NCBI RefSeq assembly: GCF_000313135.1
Contig: NW_004457606.1
Coordinates: forward strand, 118,491 to 182,490
Direction of reading: 5' to 3'
Length of the DNA: 64,000 nt
DNA from: Acanthamoeba castellanii str. Neff
Lineage: Eukaryota > Discosea > Longamoebia > Acanthamoebidae
Shown: piece after piece, positions 21,949 to 33,983 of the stretch
How positions within the stretch are numbered: the stretch's first letter is position 1
How the letters are laid out: each line of letters starts with the position of its first letter
Program-made: the position numbers and the translations under genes
The notes under the pieces: model-generated
Seen by the model: only the letters and a program-made list of their open reading frames with translations
What the model was told of the DNA's origin: nothing
The model's database searches: none

Positions 21949-23884
21949 TCATTCGGTGACGAGGCAGCTGTGGTAGCCGCCGACGCCGATGGCCGACACC
22001 CGGAAGGGCAGGTCGAGCAGGTGCGGCTGTTGGCGCGGATTGACCGGCGCGTCCACCCGCTCGTTGCCAAACTGATCGTCGCCACTCACGTACACCTTTC
22101 CGCGCGTGTGCCGTGTTGCATGCGTGTGTTGCGTGTAGATTGTGTGTCGTTAGTGAAGATGTAGAAGAGAACTCTGGCCGGCGGAGAGGTACCTGGCCGT
22201 TCTGTGTCAGGTAGAGGGTGTGCTTCTTGGCTGCGGCGACGTCGACGACGATCACGCTGGCCTTCCGCCGTTGGAAGAAGGGCACCATACGTGGTGTCTG
22301 CACTGCCAACCCGCACTCCTCCCCGAACCCGAGCTGACCCAGCTCGCCCACACCCCAGGCCCACACATCACCTTTGTCGTCCACCGCCACCCCATGGTCA
22401 TTCCCTGTAATGTGTGCGGTTATGTGTGCAGTTGTGTGCAGTGAGCCAAACGAAAGTGCGAAGACGTGTGGAGGCTTGCTTACCGCAGCTGATGGCCACA
22501 ATCCGCTGCGCTTCGAGCCCACCGATGATCTGCATGGGCAGGGCTGAGTACGGCGGGCGCTCGGCAACTGAGTCGCCGCAGTGGCTCGGCCCCAGCTGGC
22601 CCGACCCGTTGTCGCCCCAGGCCCACACCCGCCGCAACTCCTTTCCGCGGTCGACGTCGCTCGCGATGACCATGTTCCAGTCGAAGCATGACGCTATCGC
22701 TGCGACGGGCTTCCCCTCCAGGGCACCCTTTACCGGCACCGGCGCCGGACAGAATCGGGAAGTCTCGCCTGCCGTAAGCGCCCATACCACTGGGATGAGT
22801 CCCACAGATTCATTCTCTCGCGCAGCTTGGCCTGGTTTGGTCTGTGGTGGCGGCCACAGTGTCAACATACCTTGCCCGCATTGGCCTGTGGTTAATACAA
22901 TCAAGCGTACAATGGCAGAGAAGTGAGTGGGTCAGTTCGTCAATGATATGAAAATGAAGATTTAGGATAGCGCCTTTTGTGTTTCGTCCCCAGGCAAAGC
23001 ACACGCCTTCGGCAGAGAGCGCAATGGCGTGGAGTTCGCCGCACGCGACGTCGACCACCTTTACCCCAACTGGAAACGGCACCTGCAAACAGGGTTGCTC
23101 ATCAGTAGGCGGCCAATCAGTAGTGTGGGAGACGCCGGAGCCGCGGCACCAACGTGGGCAGGCGTAGATGGGCCTCGGTGGGCTGCCCCGTCGCATGGAA
23201 ATAGCCGCAGCCCATCGCGTAGACTTCGCCGCTCTGGGCCACGATCGCGCTAAAGTTGCCGCCGCCCGAGCACGAAGCAGCAGGTTTGTCATCCAACTGC
23301 AGCCGGTGAGGATAGTAGCGGTCATCGTCATCTCCAACGCCCAGCTGGCCTAGGTAGTTCTAAGAGACACAGCCACGTCAGCCCAACATCACCACGTGCT
23401 TTGTGTGTGTCGGTGTGTGTTGTTGTGTGTTGTGTAATTGTGTGTTGTGTGTTGTGCTGATGATGATGTGGCCAGGCACCTTGCCAAAAGCGACGGCGGT
23501 GCCGTCGGCGGTCACCGCGAGCGTGTGGCCAGCGCCACCCCGCACCTTCACCACCCGCCCCAGATCCGGTACGCGGGTAGGAACCGCCCGATGCTTCGTG
23601 TCCCCCAGCCCGCAGCGCCCTTACGACAAAGGTGACGAAGGTGAACAAGAAGACACAATTCGCTCCATTTTACTCTAAAATTGAGAGGTGTGGGCCATAC
23701 CATAGTCGTTTCTGCCCCAAGTGTAGAGCCGTCCGCTCGTCAAGGCGTTGGTCTCGCCCTCAGCTGCGTCGAGTAGAAGCGGTCGTCGTCGTGCCACCTC
23801 TTCTGGTGGGGGTGGAGCAGCTCCAGCGGTACTGAGGCCGCCCCGGCTCGCTGCCCGTGCCGCCAGCATTGCCTTCAGGTCCAT
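21949..23884 (-). CDS. RCC1-repeat (beta-propeller) protein
   Basis: The start MDLKAMLAARAAS is at 23884 and the stop TGA, after SCLVTE, at 21949-21951. RCC1 blades are recognisable in order: GRLYTWGRNDYG, NYLGQLGVGDDDDRYYP, GGNFSAIVAQSGEVYAMG, GELHAIALSAEGVCFAWG, VWAWGDNGSGQLGPSH, NDHGVAVDDKGDVWAWG + GELGQLGFG and VYVSGDDQFGN. That is about seven repeats, enough for one propeller. There is no second domain such as BTB or kinase, so function beyond protein binding or nucleotide exchange cannot be assigned. Eight or so exons. Confidence 0.88.
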
Positions 23885-24001
23885 GTCTAAAACTTCAATT
23901 TAAAAAGAGATAGGATAAGAAAAACACAGAATAAATTTTTATTTATTTATTTATCTTTGTACAAAGCCCGCAAACCCGCAAGTTGGCAACTTGGCCGACT
24001 C

Positions 24002-24677
24002 ATGAAGATGGGCGAGACCATGGCGGGCTGCCCTCGCATCTACTTCTCAAGGTGGGTGTCGCTGGCAGCTGGCGTCTACCTCATGATCCTGTCGGGGAGC
24101 ATCTACATGTTCGCCGTCTACTCCAGCGACCTGAAGCAGATCTTCGGCTACTCGACCGAGGAGATCAACCTGGTGGGCACCCTGGGCAACGTCGGTACCC
24201 ACCCTCGACTTCACCATTGCGCCCTGCAAGAGAAATCTCAGGAGATGAGATATTGAGAGATTTTATTTCTACTTCTATTTTACGTGGTGAAACGTCCTAC
24301 CACGGTTCCACCTACTCAACCAGGCACCTGGGCGGGCGTGCTGGGCGGTTTGTGGCTCGACTACTTCGGACCACGTTCGTCATGCCTGTTCGGCGGACTG
24401 ATGAACTTTGCCGGTACGGCCACGGCACACGGCACACGCACCACCGCACACGGCACAGGTCGAGATGGATCGCACTCACCGTGCGTCTCATGTGTGGTGA
24501 TGATGATGGTGCACAGGGTACTTCTTGCTGTACCTGGCGGCTAAAGACTACTTTCCGACCAATGCCATCGGCATCGGCATCTTTGCTGCGATCATGGGCC
24601 AGGGCGGCAGTTGGGTCTACAACGCCGCGCTCAAAGTCAACACCCAGAACTTCCGTGCCGAGGATCGTGGCAAGGAA

Positions 24678-24735
<58 letters not shown>

Positions 24736-26865
24736 GTGACTAACCTGAGCGCACGACACACAATGACACACACACACACACACAAACACACGGACAACAC
24801 TTATGCTTGCACGTGCAGGTGGTGGGTGCGCTGGTGTGCTTCTTCGGCTTGAGCTCCGGTGTGCTCACGCAACTCTACAAAGGTGAAGCCCTGCCCTCCC
24901 AGCTCCCCGCTGTTGGCATACAACCGCCCTACCCTGTCTGAGTCTTACTCAACAACGTCTTCTTCTTCGTCGTCGTCGTCTCGTCTGCACAAACAGGGTT
25001 CTACGCGCCCGACGTGCTCGGATTCCTCCTGTTCCTCGCCATCATGCTGGGCTCCGCGAGCATCGGTATCGGCATGCTCGTCAACACCGTGCCCACGCCC
25101 TTTGCACCCGAGGTTTTCACTACGCCCGCCCAGAATGCGGTGACCCCTCCCGATGCGCGTCTACTCACCACAGCACCACCACCGATTCGCCGGTCCAGGA
25201 AGTGGGGTTGATGAGCCGAGTCAAGTTCGTCTACGCCATCGGCATCGCCTTGGCCGTCTTCAACGGAGCATCCTCTATCGTCACAGGTGCGGGCCACCAG
25301 CCCCTTCATCTTCATTTACTACTATGCTGCATTTTTTATTTATTTTATTTATTTCCAAATAACCAACTCTATCGTGCAGGGACGACGGATGTGTCGCCGC
25401 TTCCGTTTGCCGTCGTAATGCTGGCCCTGCTGGCCACCTTCTTGTTGGTGCCGGTCTACACTGGCCCGCTGTTCTCCATTCAGCGGCCCGCGGCGCGCCT
25501 GTCGCTGGCATCGGACCCGGACGCGGCTCGCCACGCCGACGGCTCGATCAACGCCGCGCTCGTGTCGAACGGCGACGGCGACAACGACGTCGGTGATGAT
25601 GAGAAGAGCGCGCAGCCGCAGGCGGAGGTCGACCAGAACTCCGACCTCGAAGATTTCACGCTCATCCAGACGCTCCTGCAGGTCGACTTCTGGTTGCTCT
25701 TCTTCATCTTCTTCGCCATCATCGGTGCCGGCATCACCCTGGTCAACAACTTCGCCGAGCTGGTCTTCTCCATCGTCGACGTCGACCAATCGATCGTGGT
25801 GCGTCTTCGTGTGCGTGTGTGATGAAGCGTGTGTGCCGCGTGTGCGTGTGCGGTAGTGTGTTTCGTTCGTGTGTGTCGTGCGGTGTTTGCAGAGCTGACG
25901 AGCAATTAACAACTTTTTGTTTGCAGTATCACAGAGAAGACGTGCCCGGCTTCAAAACCATCAACACCCTGGTGTCCCTCTTCTCTTCGTTCAACACGCT
26001 GGGGCGCATGCTGGTCGGGTTCCTCTCGGATTGGGTCACCGCGCGCTGGGGCAAGACTGCCCGCGTGTCGTTCCTCGTGCTGGCGTCGGCGCTGATGGGC
26101 CTGGTGCAGCTCTACTTCGCGTTCGCCGTCTACGTGCCCATGCTCTACCCGGGCGTCATCTTCCTCGGCCTCGCCTACGGGGCCACCTTCTGCATCGTTC
26201 CCACACTCGCACTTGAATTCTTCGGCTTCAAGTACTTTGGTACTTGCTCTCCTCATCGCACACGACACACAATACACAACACACGGGACAACGCATAACG
26301 CACAACACACGCAACACACGCAACACACGACACACACAACACACGACACGACACGACACGCCACGCCACGCACACACGACGGAAGTCTGACTAGTTGGCC
26401 TGCATGACGCAGCGTCCAACTATGGTATTATGGGACTGGCTCCGGCTGTGGGCAGCGAGGTTCTTGCTACGCTCCTGGCGGGCAAACTCAACGACTACTT
26501 CCGCAAGGACGGCGAATTCGTCACCACCGACTCAGCCGGCAACAAGACCAGCCACTGCAACAACTCGCACTGCTATCGGTGCGTCCTCTCCTCCGCTCGT
26601 GCGTTTCGTATGTCGTGTGTTGCGTGTGTTGCGTGTGTGCGTGACTCGCGGGTTTGTCTGACTGGCGTGTGCGGTGGTGCTGGCAAACAATAGATACACC
26701 TTCTTCATTACGGCCTTTGTCTGTGCGGTCTCGGTGGTGGTCTCGTTGTGGGTGTGGAAGCGACGAAGGGACGCCGAGCGGCGGAAACACGCCCACGACC
26801 AATACTTGGCGCCTACTACCGATGGCGAAGATGCGTTCCCTGTCAAGATTGTAGAATCTTGGTAG
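24002..26865 (+). CDS. MFS transporter, nodulin-like type
   Basis: Plasma or organellar membrane transporter. The start MKMGETMAGCPRIYFSRW is at 24002. The first helix, VSLAAGVYLMILSGSIYMFA, and SSDLKQIFGYSTEEINLVGT match the opening of nodulin-like/MCT-like MFS proteins. About 12 helices are read through ten exons. A long acidic loop (about 25500-25660, with DGDGDNDVGDDE) falls between the two six-helix halves, then FFAIIGAGITLVNNFAEL and NTLGRMLVGFLSDWVTARWG. It ends EDAFPVKIVESW at TAG 26863-26865. The substrate is unknown. The exon joins near 24890-25000 and 25130-25200 are approximate. Confidence 0.8.
24680..24731. repeat. (CA)n microsatellite in MFS intron
   Basis: About 26 uninterrupted CA dinucleotides just after the exon ending FRAEDRGK. 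A shorter CA tract follows at 24768-24790. Confidence 0.95.
26256..26368. repeat. CACACGACA-type intronic repeat
   Basis: Imperfect tandem CACACGACA/CACACAACA units fill the intron after the exon ending LEFFGFKYF of the MFS gene. They are the reverse-complement orientation of the GTGTGTCGT unit found in other genes. Confidence 0.8.
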
Positions 26866-27295
26866 TCGTTCGGTGGCCGCGTCTCTCTGTCCTCGAGGAG
26901 CCACCACTTCTCGGCCGCGCAAGCGAGGTCGCCAACCGCTCGAACCGACGCGAACATGTTGAACTCTTGCGTGATTGGTTCGAGATAAAATGCGGCTCTG
27001 TTATTGGCGGGAAACCAACTGCCATTATTAATATGGGGAAATGAAACGAATTCCCTGTTATTGCCTCTCAACATTGCCTCTCATTGCGTTCGGGCTCGGG
27101 GTTTGGTCTTGTACAACAACGTTCCTCCTGACGACACGCACAGAAGCAAACGAGAACAGAACACGGCAGTCCATTGTACAACTAACGACAGCTTGTACGA
27201 GCAGTATTGGGCCTCGTTCGTTCATACAGCGCCTCGTACGAGAGCTCAGCCCCTGAAGCTCGTTCGCAAGCTCTTCCTCCTCCTCTTCTGCCAAT
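26866..27295. other. Intergenic stretch between MFS and homeobox genes
   Basis: This would contain the MFS 3' UTR and the homeobox promoter. No further gene is recognised. The minus-strand open frame across it (to 27669) is a compositional shadow of the homeobox exons. Confidence 0.5.
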
Positions 27296-29684
27296 ATGCA
27301 AGCGCCTCGAGCTCCTTCACCGACAAACAAAAGGTTCCATCCTCTTCCATCTTTCTTTTGCCCTCTCGGAGATGAAGATGAAGATGAAGATGGTGAAGGC
27401 GAACCGCAAAATTGAAAGAAGTCAGGTGGGCAGTTATGGAGGGTAAGTAACCCCCTTGTTTTCGATCCATCAGAAAACATCCCGATGAGGAGTCTGGCGG
27501 TTCTCCCCCAGAGGCGGGAGCTACGTCGTCGGCCACGGTGGACTCGGCCCCATCGTCGACGATGACGATGGCGGCGACTTCGACGACGCAGACCTCGCCC
27601 ACGGCAACCCGACCGCCGCGACGACGGCCGGAGGGCGACGGCGACGAGTTCGGCTCCATCATCTGTCACGACGACGTCGACAACAAAGAAGGCCGAAGGA
27701 GGCGGCGGTCAAGGGTCGGACATCATCTTATCCACGCTACAACGCATCGCGACTCGATCGCCCCTCACTCTACCGAATGGCGGAGGAGGCCTCAACCGAT
27801 CATCTTCGCCGCATTCGTTCCTCGGAGGACAGCATCCCTCGTCCATCCCCGCTACGTCGTCCCATCTGATGATGGCGCCCGATGTGATGGGGCCTGGCTA
27901 CGGCGAGGGCTCGTCCTGGAATCCCGTACCTCCTCAGCTGCCGCCTCAGATGCAAGCTCCCTCGCAGCAACAGCCGCCTCAACAACATCAGCACCAGCAT
28001 CAACCACAAATGCAGACGCATCTCCAGCATCAGCATCAAACACAAATGCAGCAGATGGGCCAGCAGCAAGGGATATCGCCCCAGCAGATGATGCAAGCTC
28101 CCTCGCAGCAGCCGCAACAGCAAATGACCCAGCACTACGTCGTACAGCACCATCCCGGCCATCCGCACCACCAGCACCACCAGTTCCCCTACCACCCGCA
28201 GCATCCTCACCACCAGTTCAACCCCCAGAACCAACACCATCACGGTATCTCTACATACTTCCTCTTTTCATTTATTATATTCTTTTCTGGAACTATTTAT
28301 CCTCTTTAGGATTGTTTCGTTAATCGTATAATATTTTTCTCATTTTTTCCTGTGCGACGCCGGTCGTTTGATCAACGCAGGTCGAGTCTACAAGCCGCGG
28401 CCATCGCCCATCCCGTTCGACGACGGCCAGATCCTGCTGCCCTCGTTCGTGTCTTCGCTCTCGTCCGCGTCGGCGCGTTCGTCGTCGCCCCGGTCGTTCA
28501 CGGCGTCGACCCTCCTCTACCCGCTGCCCGAAGACGAGGAAGCGATGCTGCAGGTGCTCGAGATCCCGCACCTTCCCAACGACGCCGCTGCCGCGGGGGC
28601 TATCGCTGGCGGTGACCAGTCGTCGGCGATGATGACCAACGGCAATGGCGGCGGCGCCTCGTCGACGTCGGCGTCGGGCATGCCGGCCGACTTCGGCGAC
28701 CCCTCGCAGTTTGTGCCCTCGCAGCATTCGGCCTTCCGGACGCCGCTCAGCCGACCCATCCCCAAGAAGCCCGACGGCCAGCAGGCAATGCGGCCTCACT
28801 CGCCGCAGCACGTCATGCCCTCGGGCGCCGGCGCGGGCGCCACGCACAACCATCAGCATCAGCACCAGCATCAGCATAACCACCAGCATCAGTTCCAGCA
28901 GCACCTCCAACATCAGCACATCATGCACCAGCAGCACACGAACGCCGGCATCTCGCCGCACCAGCTCCAGATGCCCGTGCAACAGCAACAGCCGCCTCAG
29001 CCGCAGCAGTTCCAGCAGCCCCAGGCGCAGCTTCAGGGTCAGCAGCTGCAGCAGTCGCGACCAGTCGTACTCGATCGAGAGCAGCAGCTACTGCAGGTCG
29101 AGGGCATTCTACGCGACGCGCACAGCGACAACTCGAGCGCGTGTTCCAAGAAGGACATCGAGATCTTCACCCACCACGCGGCCATGCAGCGAATGGCCCA
29201 CGAGAGCATCAAGAAGCGGATCCAGCTCCATCAGCAGCAGCAGCAGCAACAGGGCCAGTCCTCTCCCAGCTCCTCCTCCTCGCCCGATATCGGCCAGCAG
29301 GGCTCCGATGGACAGCCCGCCGCGAAGAAGAGCAAAAGGTACCGCGCACACTCACTTCACTTCACCGCACGCACACCACCGCACACGCACACGCCAACAC
29401 TGCACACGGTCTCATGGTCGTCATCGATCTGACATGCGTGTGTTTTTCTTGGAAGCAGCAATCGGAGTCGAACGGACCAGGCGCAGTATCAGCAGCTGGA
29501 GGACGTGTTCCTGCGGGACCCGCTGCCGTCGCGGAAGACCAAGGAGCGGCTGGCCCAGGAGCTGGGACTCACGGCGCGCAAGGTGCAGGTGTGGTTCCAG
29601 AACCGAAGGGCCAAGGAGCGGCGACAGCTGCGCGAGATGGGCATCAACGACTCCACGATTCTGCCCAATCCGTGGGGTGAATAA
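27296..29684 (+). CDS. Homeobox transcription factor with long Gln/His-rich region
   Basis: Nuclear DNA-binding protein. The proposed start is ATG 27296 (MQAPRAPSPTNKRFHP), followed by two short introns and an acidic stretch IVDDDDGGDFDDADLA. From about 27660 the frame gives ILSTLQRIATRSPLTL, then a Gln/His-rich block (27930-28240) and a second one (28840-29060). The homeodomain spans an intron near 29340-29456: NRSRTDQAQYQQLEDVF, SRKTKERLAQELGLTARK, then recognition helix VQVWFQNRRAKERR. The protein ends STILPNPWGE at TAA 29682-29684, so the homeodomain is C-terminal. The long Q/H tracts are typical of activation or phase-separating regions. The 5' exon structure is uncertain; the homeodomain is certain. 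Confidence 0.88.
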
Positions 29685-30112
29685 GGTGATCACCAACCTC
29701 ACACCTCACCTGTACTTTACATCACCATTACACCATATTTCCCTTTTTGTTACCACAACAACATGCTGTACATACTCCCCCACTGTGTTTGAGCGTTCTG
29801 GGTCAAATGGGCTGGCAACCCTACACTTGCCATTCACCTTGGTTGCTCGTGGGGGCAGTGGACATGGTGGCTTGTGGGAGGCAGGTTGGTGTCGCCTTGT
29901 AGACGAGTCGACAAATAAGAGTTTCTCCACTCTTTTCCTTGAGGGCGCTGGGATGGGCCTCGTCCCCAACACAACCTGGCGCAGACGTCTGGTGTGGTAA
30001 CACTCGGCGTCCCACCCTCGTTTATCGGCATTTTAGCAGGTGGCACCCTTTCCGCTCATACCCAAGCACCCCCCCAAACAAAAAGCTCACTTCAATCATA
30101 AGATCAGGCACA
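29685..30112. other. Intergenic stretch
   Basis: Homeobox 3' UTR and the upstream region of the enoyl-CoA hydratase gene. Open frames here are short and unsupported; no other element is recognised. Confidence 0.5.
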
Positions 30113-31477
30113 ATGACCTCGCGAGACTTTGGCTTCGGTGCGCCCTCCAATGATTTAAAATGCAATTTTGTGTTTGTTTGTTTGTTTATTTTTATTATCT
30201 CTTGGTATTTAATATTTGATGTTTTTTTATCACGTGCATTGTGGTTGGCCATCACGCAGGTGTGTCGGTGCGCGAGGCCGAAGGCGCCGAGGGTGTGTTC
30301 ATCCTCCACTTGAAGGCCAACGAGAACCGCTTCAATCCCGACTTCATGGTGGCGATCGATCGCGCCCTGTCTCACGTCGAGAAGTGCGACTAACTCTGAC
30401 GTTGCGGCACTTGTTCCTGTGATACCTCCCTTTACACTGAGCTGACACACACACATGCACATACACTGACAGGCACGAGGGACCCACTGCGCTGGTCACC
30501 GTCGGCGAGGGCAAGTTCTACTCCAATGGTCTTGATCTCGACTATGTGGGCAGTCACACCGACCAAGTCGAATCCTTCATGAACCAGTGCGCTTCTCTCT
30601 CTGTGGTGTGTGTGTGTTGTCAAGCTACTAATGCGACATCGTTGGAATTTCAGGTACATGGCCTTGTTGGCGCATTTCCTCATTGCGGGCGTGCCCACCG
30701 TGGCGGCCGTCAACGGCCACTGCTTCGCTGGCGGCTTCCTCCTGGCCCTCTCCCACGACTACCGAATCATGCGGTGCGGCCGCGTTCAAAGACTCCCCTG
30801 CCACCACCAGCCGCAACTCACGCCCGCATGACGGCCTAATGTATCATCATCAGGGAGGACCGCGGCTTCTGTTGCTTGAACGAAGTCGACATCGGGCTCA
30901 ACCTCTGCCCCGGCATGGCGGCCGTGGCGAGGGCCAAGCTGGAGCGCACCATTTTCAGGGACTCCATTCTCAACGCCACGCGCTACACCGCCCCCGAGGG
31001 CGTCAAGGTGCCTTTTGCTCCGCTCGCTTGCCACGCGTCCAGTTCCAGCGCTTTGCCGCACTCATCAACCATTGTGTCGTGCGTGTTGTGTGTCGTGTGT
31101 GTTCACTGCACTGCAGGCGGGGTTCATTGATGCGGCTGTGCCCGATGCCGAGGTGCTAGCGCGGGCCGTGGCGCTGGCCCAAAAGCTGGCGCCCAGGGGT
31201 GCCAACAAGACCATCCTCAGCCAGCTCAAGCAGGAAATGTACATCGATGCGTACGACAAGCTGACCACGGGCGGGTGCGTAGCCATGCTCTTCCGCTCCC
31301 TCGCGCCACGCAGCGACTTTTTAAAGCTCACCTGGGCTCTGCGTGTGCACAACAACAACAACAACAACAAAAACAACAACAACAACAACGACATCGACGA
31401 CGACGACGACGACAACAAACAGGCTCGGACTGGCCGCTGGCAGGTTTGGTGGCTCCAAGAAGAAGGCGAACCTCTGA
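30113..31477 (+). CDS. Enoyl-CoA hydratase/isomerase, probably peroxisomal
   Basis: Crotonase-fold enzyme acting on enoyl-CoA in fatty-acid breakdown. The start MTSRDFGFGAPSN is at 30113. The exons read GVSVREAEGAEGVFILHL, GEGKFYSNGLDLDYV (oxyanion-hole strand), VPTVAAVNGHCFAGGFLLAL (crotonase signature), then EVDIGLNLCPGMAAVARAKL and AGFIDAAVPDAEVLARAV. The last exon ends LAAGRFGGSKKKANL at TGA 31475-31477. The segment LDLDYVGS and the overall layout fit delta3,delta2-enoyl-CoA isomerase (ECI) of plants better than classical hydratase. The C-terminal KANL is the same tetrapeptide that targets animal catalase to peroxisomes. Six or seven exons. Confidence 0.88.
31350..31421. repeat. (AAC)n/(GAC)n trinucleotide run in intron
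   Basis: An AAC repeat followed by a GAC repeat, in the last intron of the enoyl-CoA hydratase gene just before its final short exon. Confidence 0.9.
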
Positions 31478-31560
31478 AGTCGTTGCGCTTGTCGACACGA
31501 AAGAGAAATAAAAAATAGAATTATGGATTTATTTTTTTGCTCTTTTAGAAGAAGAAGAAG

Positions 31561-32969
31561 ATGGAAGCACAAGGGCCAACAAAGAAGAAGCTGCGCGTGT
31601 TGTGCTTCCACGGCTACAGGCAGAACGTGGACGTCTTCCGGGACAAGACCCTCAAAAACTTCCGGTACGACCCCCTACAAGTTGGTACGTGGCATCTTGT
31701 GTTTGCTCACCGCTCTCCTTCTGTACGACCGTCATGGCAGCCAACGCTGCCTGAATCGGTTGGACATCGAGTACGGTACCGCCCCACTCCAAAACCACGC
31801 CCAACATGTTGTGTACTTCCTGAAAATGTTTGTTGTTTTTGGCCCCTCCTACAGTCTATGCACTGAGTCCACACCGAATGGAAGAAGCCTCGCAAGAAGG
31901 TGCGTGCACATGTGGGGATGACTTCTTCTTCTTCTTCAAGAAAGATGGTCTCAAGCCAAGCCACAAACAAACACATCTTGTCTCCTTTAAGAGGGCATGG
32001 ACATCTACAAGTGGTGGGACACGGTGCCCCAGAGCGCCTACCTCACCGGAGGAACCGCCACTGTCGGCATCGATGAAACGCTCGAGGTGCCCGCCCACCT
32101 CTCTTCTTCTTCTTGAAGTGCGCTCAGATCTCAAGCTCTCGCGATCGGGCGGGTGCTGCATGCAGTTCATCGCCAAGTTCATCGCCGACGAGGAGGCCAA
32201 GAACGGAGCCTTCGACGGAGTGCTGGGCTACTCGCAGGGCGGTACGCACGTGTGGTGGGTTGGCGCCAAGGTGACACGTGCGGTTGTGCTGACCACTAGT
32301 GGTGGTGCGCAGGTGTGCTGGCCTCGTTGCTTTGTGCGCTGGCCTCGACTCGCATCGCAGCCGGCGAGCACGACGAGCTGAGGCACCTGCGGTTCGACTT
32401 CAAGTTCGGCATCTTCTTCTGTGTACGGCCGTAGCAAGCATGCGGACACGTTTGGGGCCAATGATCTCGCCCTGGTCGGGCCTGATATGCGTGCGTGCGT
32501 GCGTGCCTAGGCTTTTCCAGTGCGAGCCGAGCCCCACAAGCACGTCTACGAGGGTCTGAAAGATAGTCAAGGTAATTTTTTAGGCCATCTTTATCTTCCC
32601 TGATACGCTAATACGCACACGCACACGCATACGCACACGCACACGCACACGCACACGCACACGCACACGCACACGCACCAGATATGCCTACGCTGCATGT
32701 GTGGGGACAGAAGGACGACCTGGTGCCGGCCGACTACAGCAAAGAGCTGGTGGCGCTCTTCCCCTCTGCAGTCACGTTCGAGCATCCCACAGGCCATGTC
32801 GTTCCGGTACGCGCCTGGCCCTGACTCTGAGCTTGCGCTTGCCCCTCCCCCAACCATTCACTTCTCATCATTGCCCATTGCGCCGCGTGGTGTCCGGGGA
32901 GTCCTTCGACAGACCAACTCGCCAGCCAAGACCGCCTACATCTCCTTTTTGCAGAAGTTCGCCAGCTAG
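31561..32969 (+). CDS. FSH1/OVCA2-type serine hydrolase
   Basis: Alpha/beta hydrolase of the FSH1 family. The start MEAQGPTKKKLRVLCFHG is at 31561, where LCFHGYRQN is the oxyanion-hole strand after beta 1. The exon reading MDIYKWWDTVPQSAYLTGG is next. The nucleophile elbow GVLGYSQGG gives the catalytic Ser (about 32220-32240). The exon AFPVRAEPHKHVYEGL and then TLHVWGQKDDLVPADYS supply the catalytic Asp, and TGHVVP (about 32790) the His. It ends YISFLQKFAS at TAG 32967-32969. Natural substrate unknown. Exon edges at 31680-32000 are approximate. Confidence 0.85.
32604..32680. repeat. (CACACG)n hexamer repeat in FSH1-type gene intron
   Basis: CACACG hexamers just upstream of the exon starting DMPTLHVWGQ; reverse complement of the GTGTGC type seen at 20.6 kb. 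Confidence 0.95.
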
Positions 32970-33265
32970 CCTCCCACGACCAACACAACCAAAGACTGGG
33001 GGGGCAGATCTGGAAGTGCTGGATGAAGAAGGTGATGAATGTCGGATAGTAAAGCACCGCTTCCCATCTGCCGAACAGCAAGTGCAGCCAGCGCCAGGTG
33101 GTGCTATAGAACTGGGAGCTTTCGCTCATATGTTCTATCACCACTGTCAATTTCGCGTGGTGGCCGCAGTGACACAAGCGCGGCATGTTACAGTTCGGGC
33201 GGACACCAATCGGTGGGAGGTCTTTATCGCTTCACTTCATCAACCAATGGAAGGGCGAGCTGGAC

Positions 33266-33272
33266 GATAAAA
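33266..33272 (+). promoter_or_regulatory. TATA-like box of secreted-protein gene, copy A
   Basis: GATAAAA about 80 bp before the ATG, at the position of a perfect TATAAAA in copy B; the flanking GGGCGAGCTGG is shared. Confidence 0.5.
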
Positions 33273-33345
33273 CTGGCCACTTTTCTCAACGTGACGTATC
33301 AACATCATCTAAGCACAGCACAACTACTCCAGCCAAGCACAACAA

Positions 33346-33983
33346 ATGAAGCTCAACGCCATCCTCTTCGCCTTGGTCTGTCTCGGCTTGCTTGCTCTCG
33401 CGCTCGCCCACGATGGTGAGTTCTTCCCCCCCACCGGACTGTTCCCATGCAACCAACCAACTCCAACTGACAGTTGATTTGTGGTTGGACAGGCGAAGAC
33501 CACAGCGGCAAGAAGAACGACGACAAGAAGGACCATGACTGGGACTGGGACAAGCACCACGACTGCGACGACAAGGAGGATGATGATGATGATGATGATG
33601 ACAAGGAGGAGGGCAGGTGCTACTGGAAGTGTGTCAAGGTGTGCCACAAGAAGAAGCCCCACCACACCTCCACGACCAAGAAGCACACCTCGACCACGAC
33701 CCCCAAGGAGACCACCACGACCAAGAAGCACACCACATCGACCACGACCGAGGACTGCCCCAAGGAGACCACGACGACCAAGAAGCACACCACATCGACC
33801 ACGACCGAGGACTGCCCCAAGGAGACCTCCACGTCGACCAGGAAGCACACCACATCGACCACGACCAAGGAGTGCCCCAGGGAAACCACGTCGACCAAGA
33901 AGCACTCGACCACCACGACCGAGGACTGCCCCAGGGAGACCACGTCGACCAAGAAGCACTGCGACGACGATTACAAGCACTAA
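33346..33983 (+). CDS. Secreted Thr/Lys/His/Asp-rich repeat protein, copy A
   Basis: Two exons; the intron is 33416-33492 (GTGAGT...GGACAG). The signal peptide MKLNAILFALVCLGLLALAL is followed by AHDGEDHSGKK. Next come a charged segment with long Asp runs (DDDDDDDD), a short Cys cluster (CYWKCVKVCHKKK), and six or so repeats of the form ET(T/S)TTKKHTTSTTTEDCPK. It ends KKHCDDDYKH at TAA 33981-33983. About 187 residues. Thr-rich, one Cys per repeat, suggesting an O-glycosylated or disulfide-linked extracellular or cyst-wall protein (inference). The paralogue at 49119-49757 is nearly identical. Confidence 0.85.

Noticed and set aside
26532..27669. Minus-strand frames across the MFS/homeobox interval
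   Set aside because: No splice-consistent gene, no family motif; low-complexity Arg runs mirror the homeobox coding strand.
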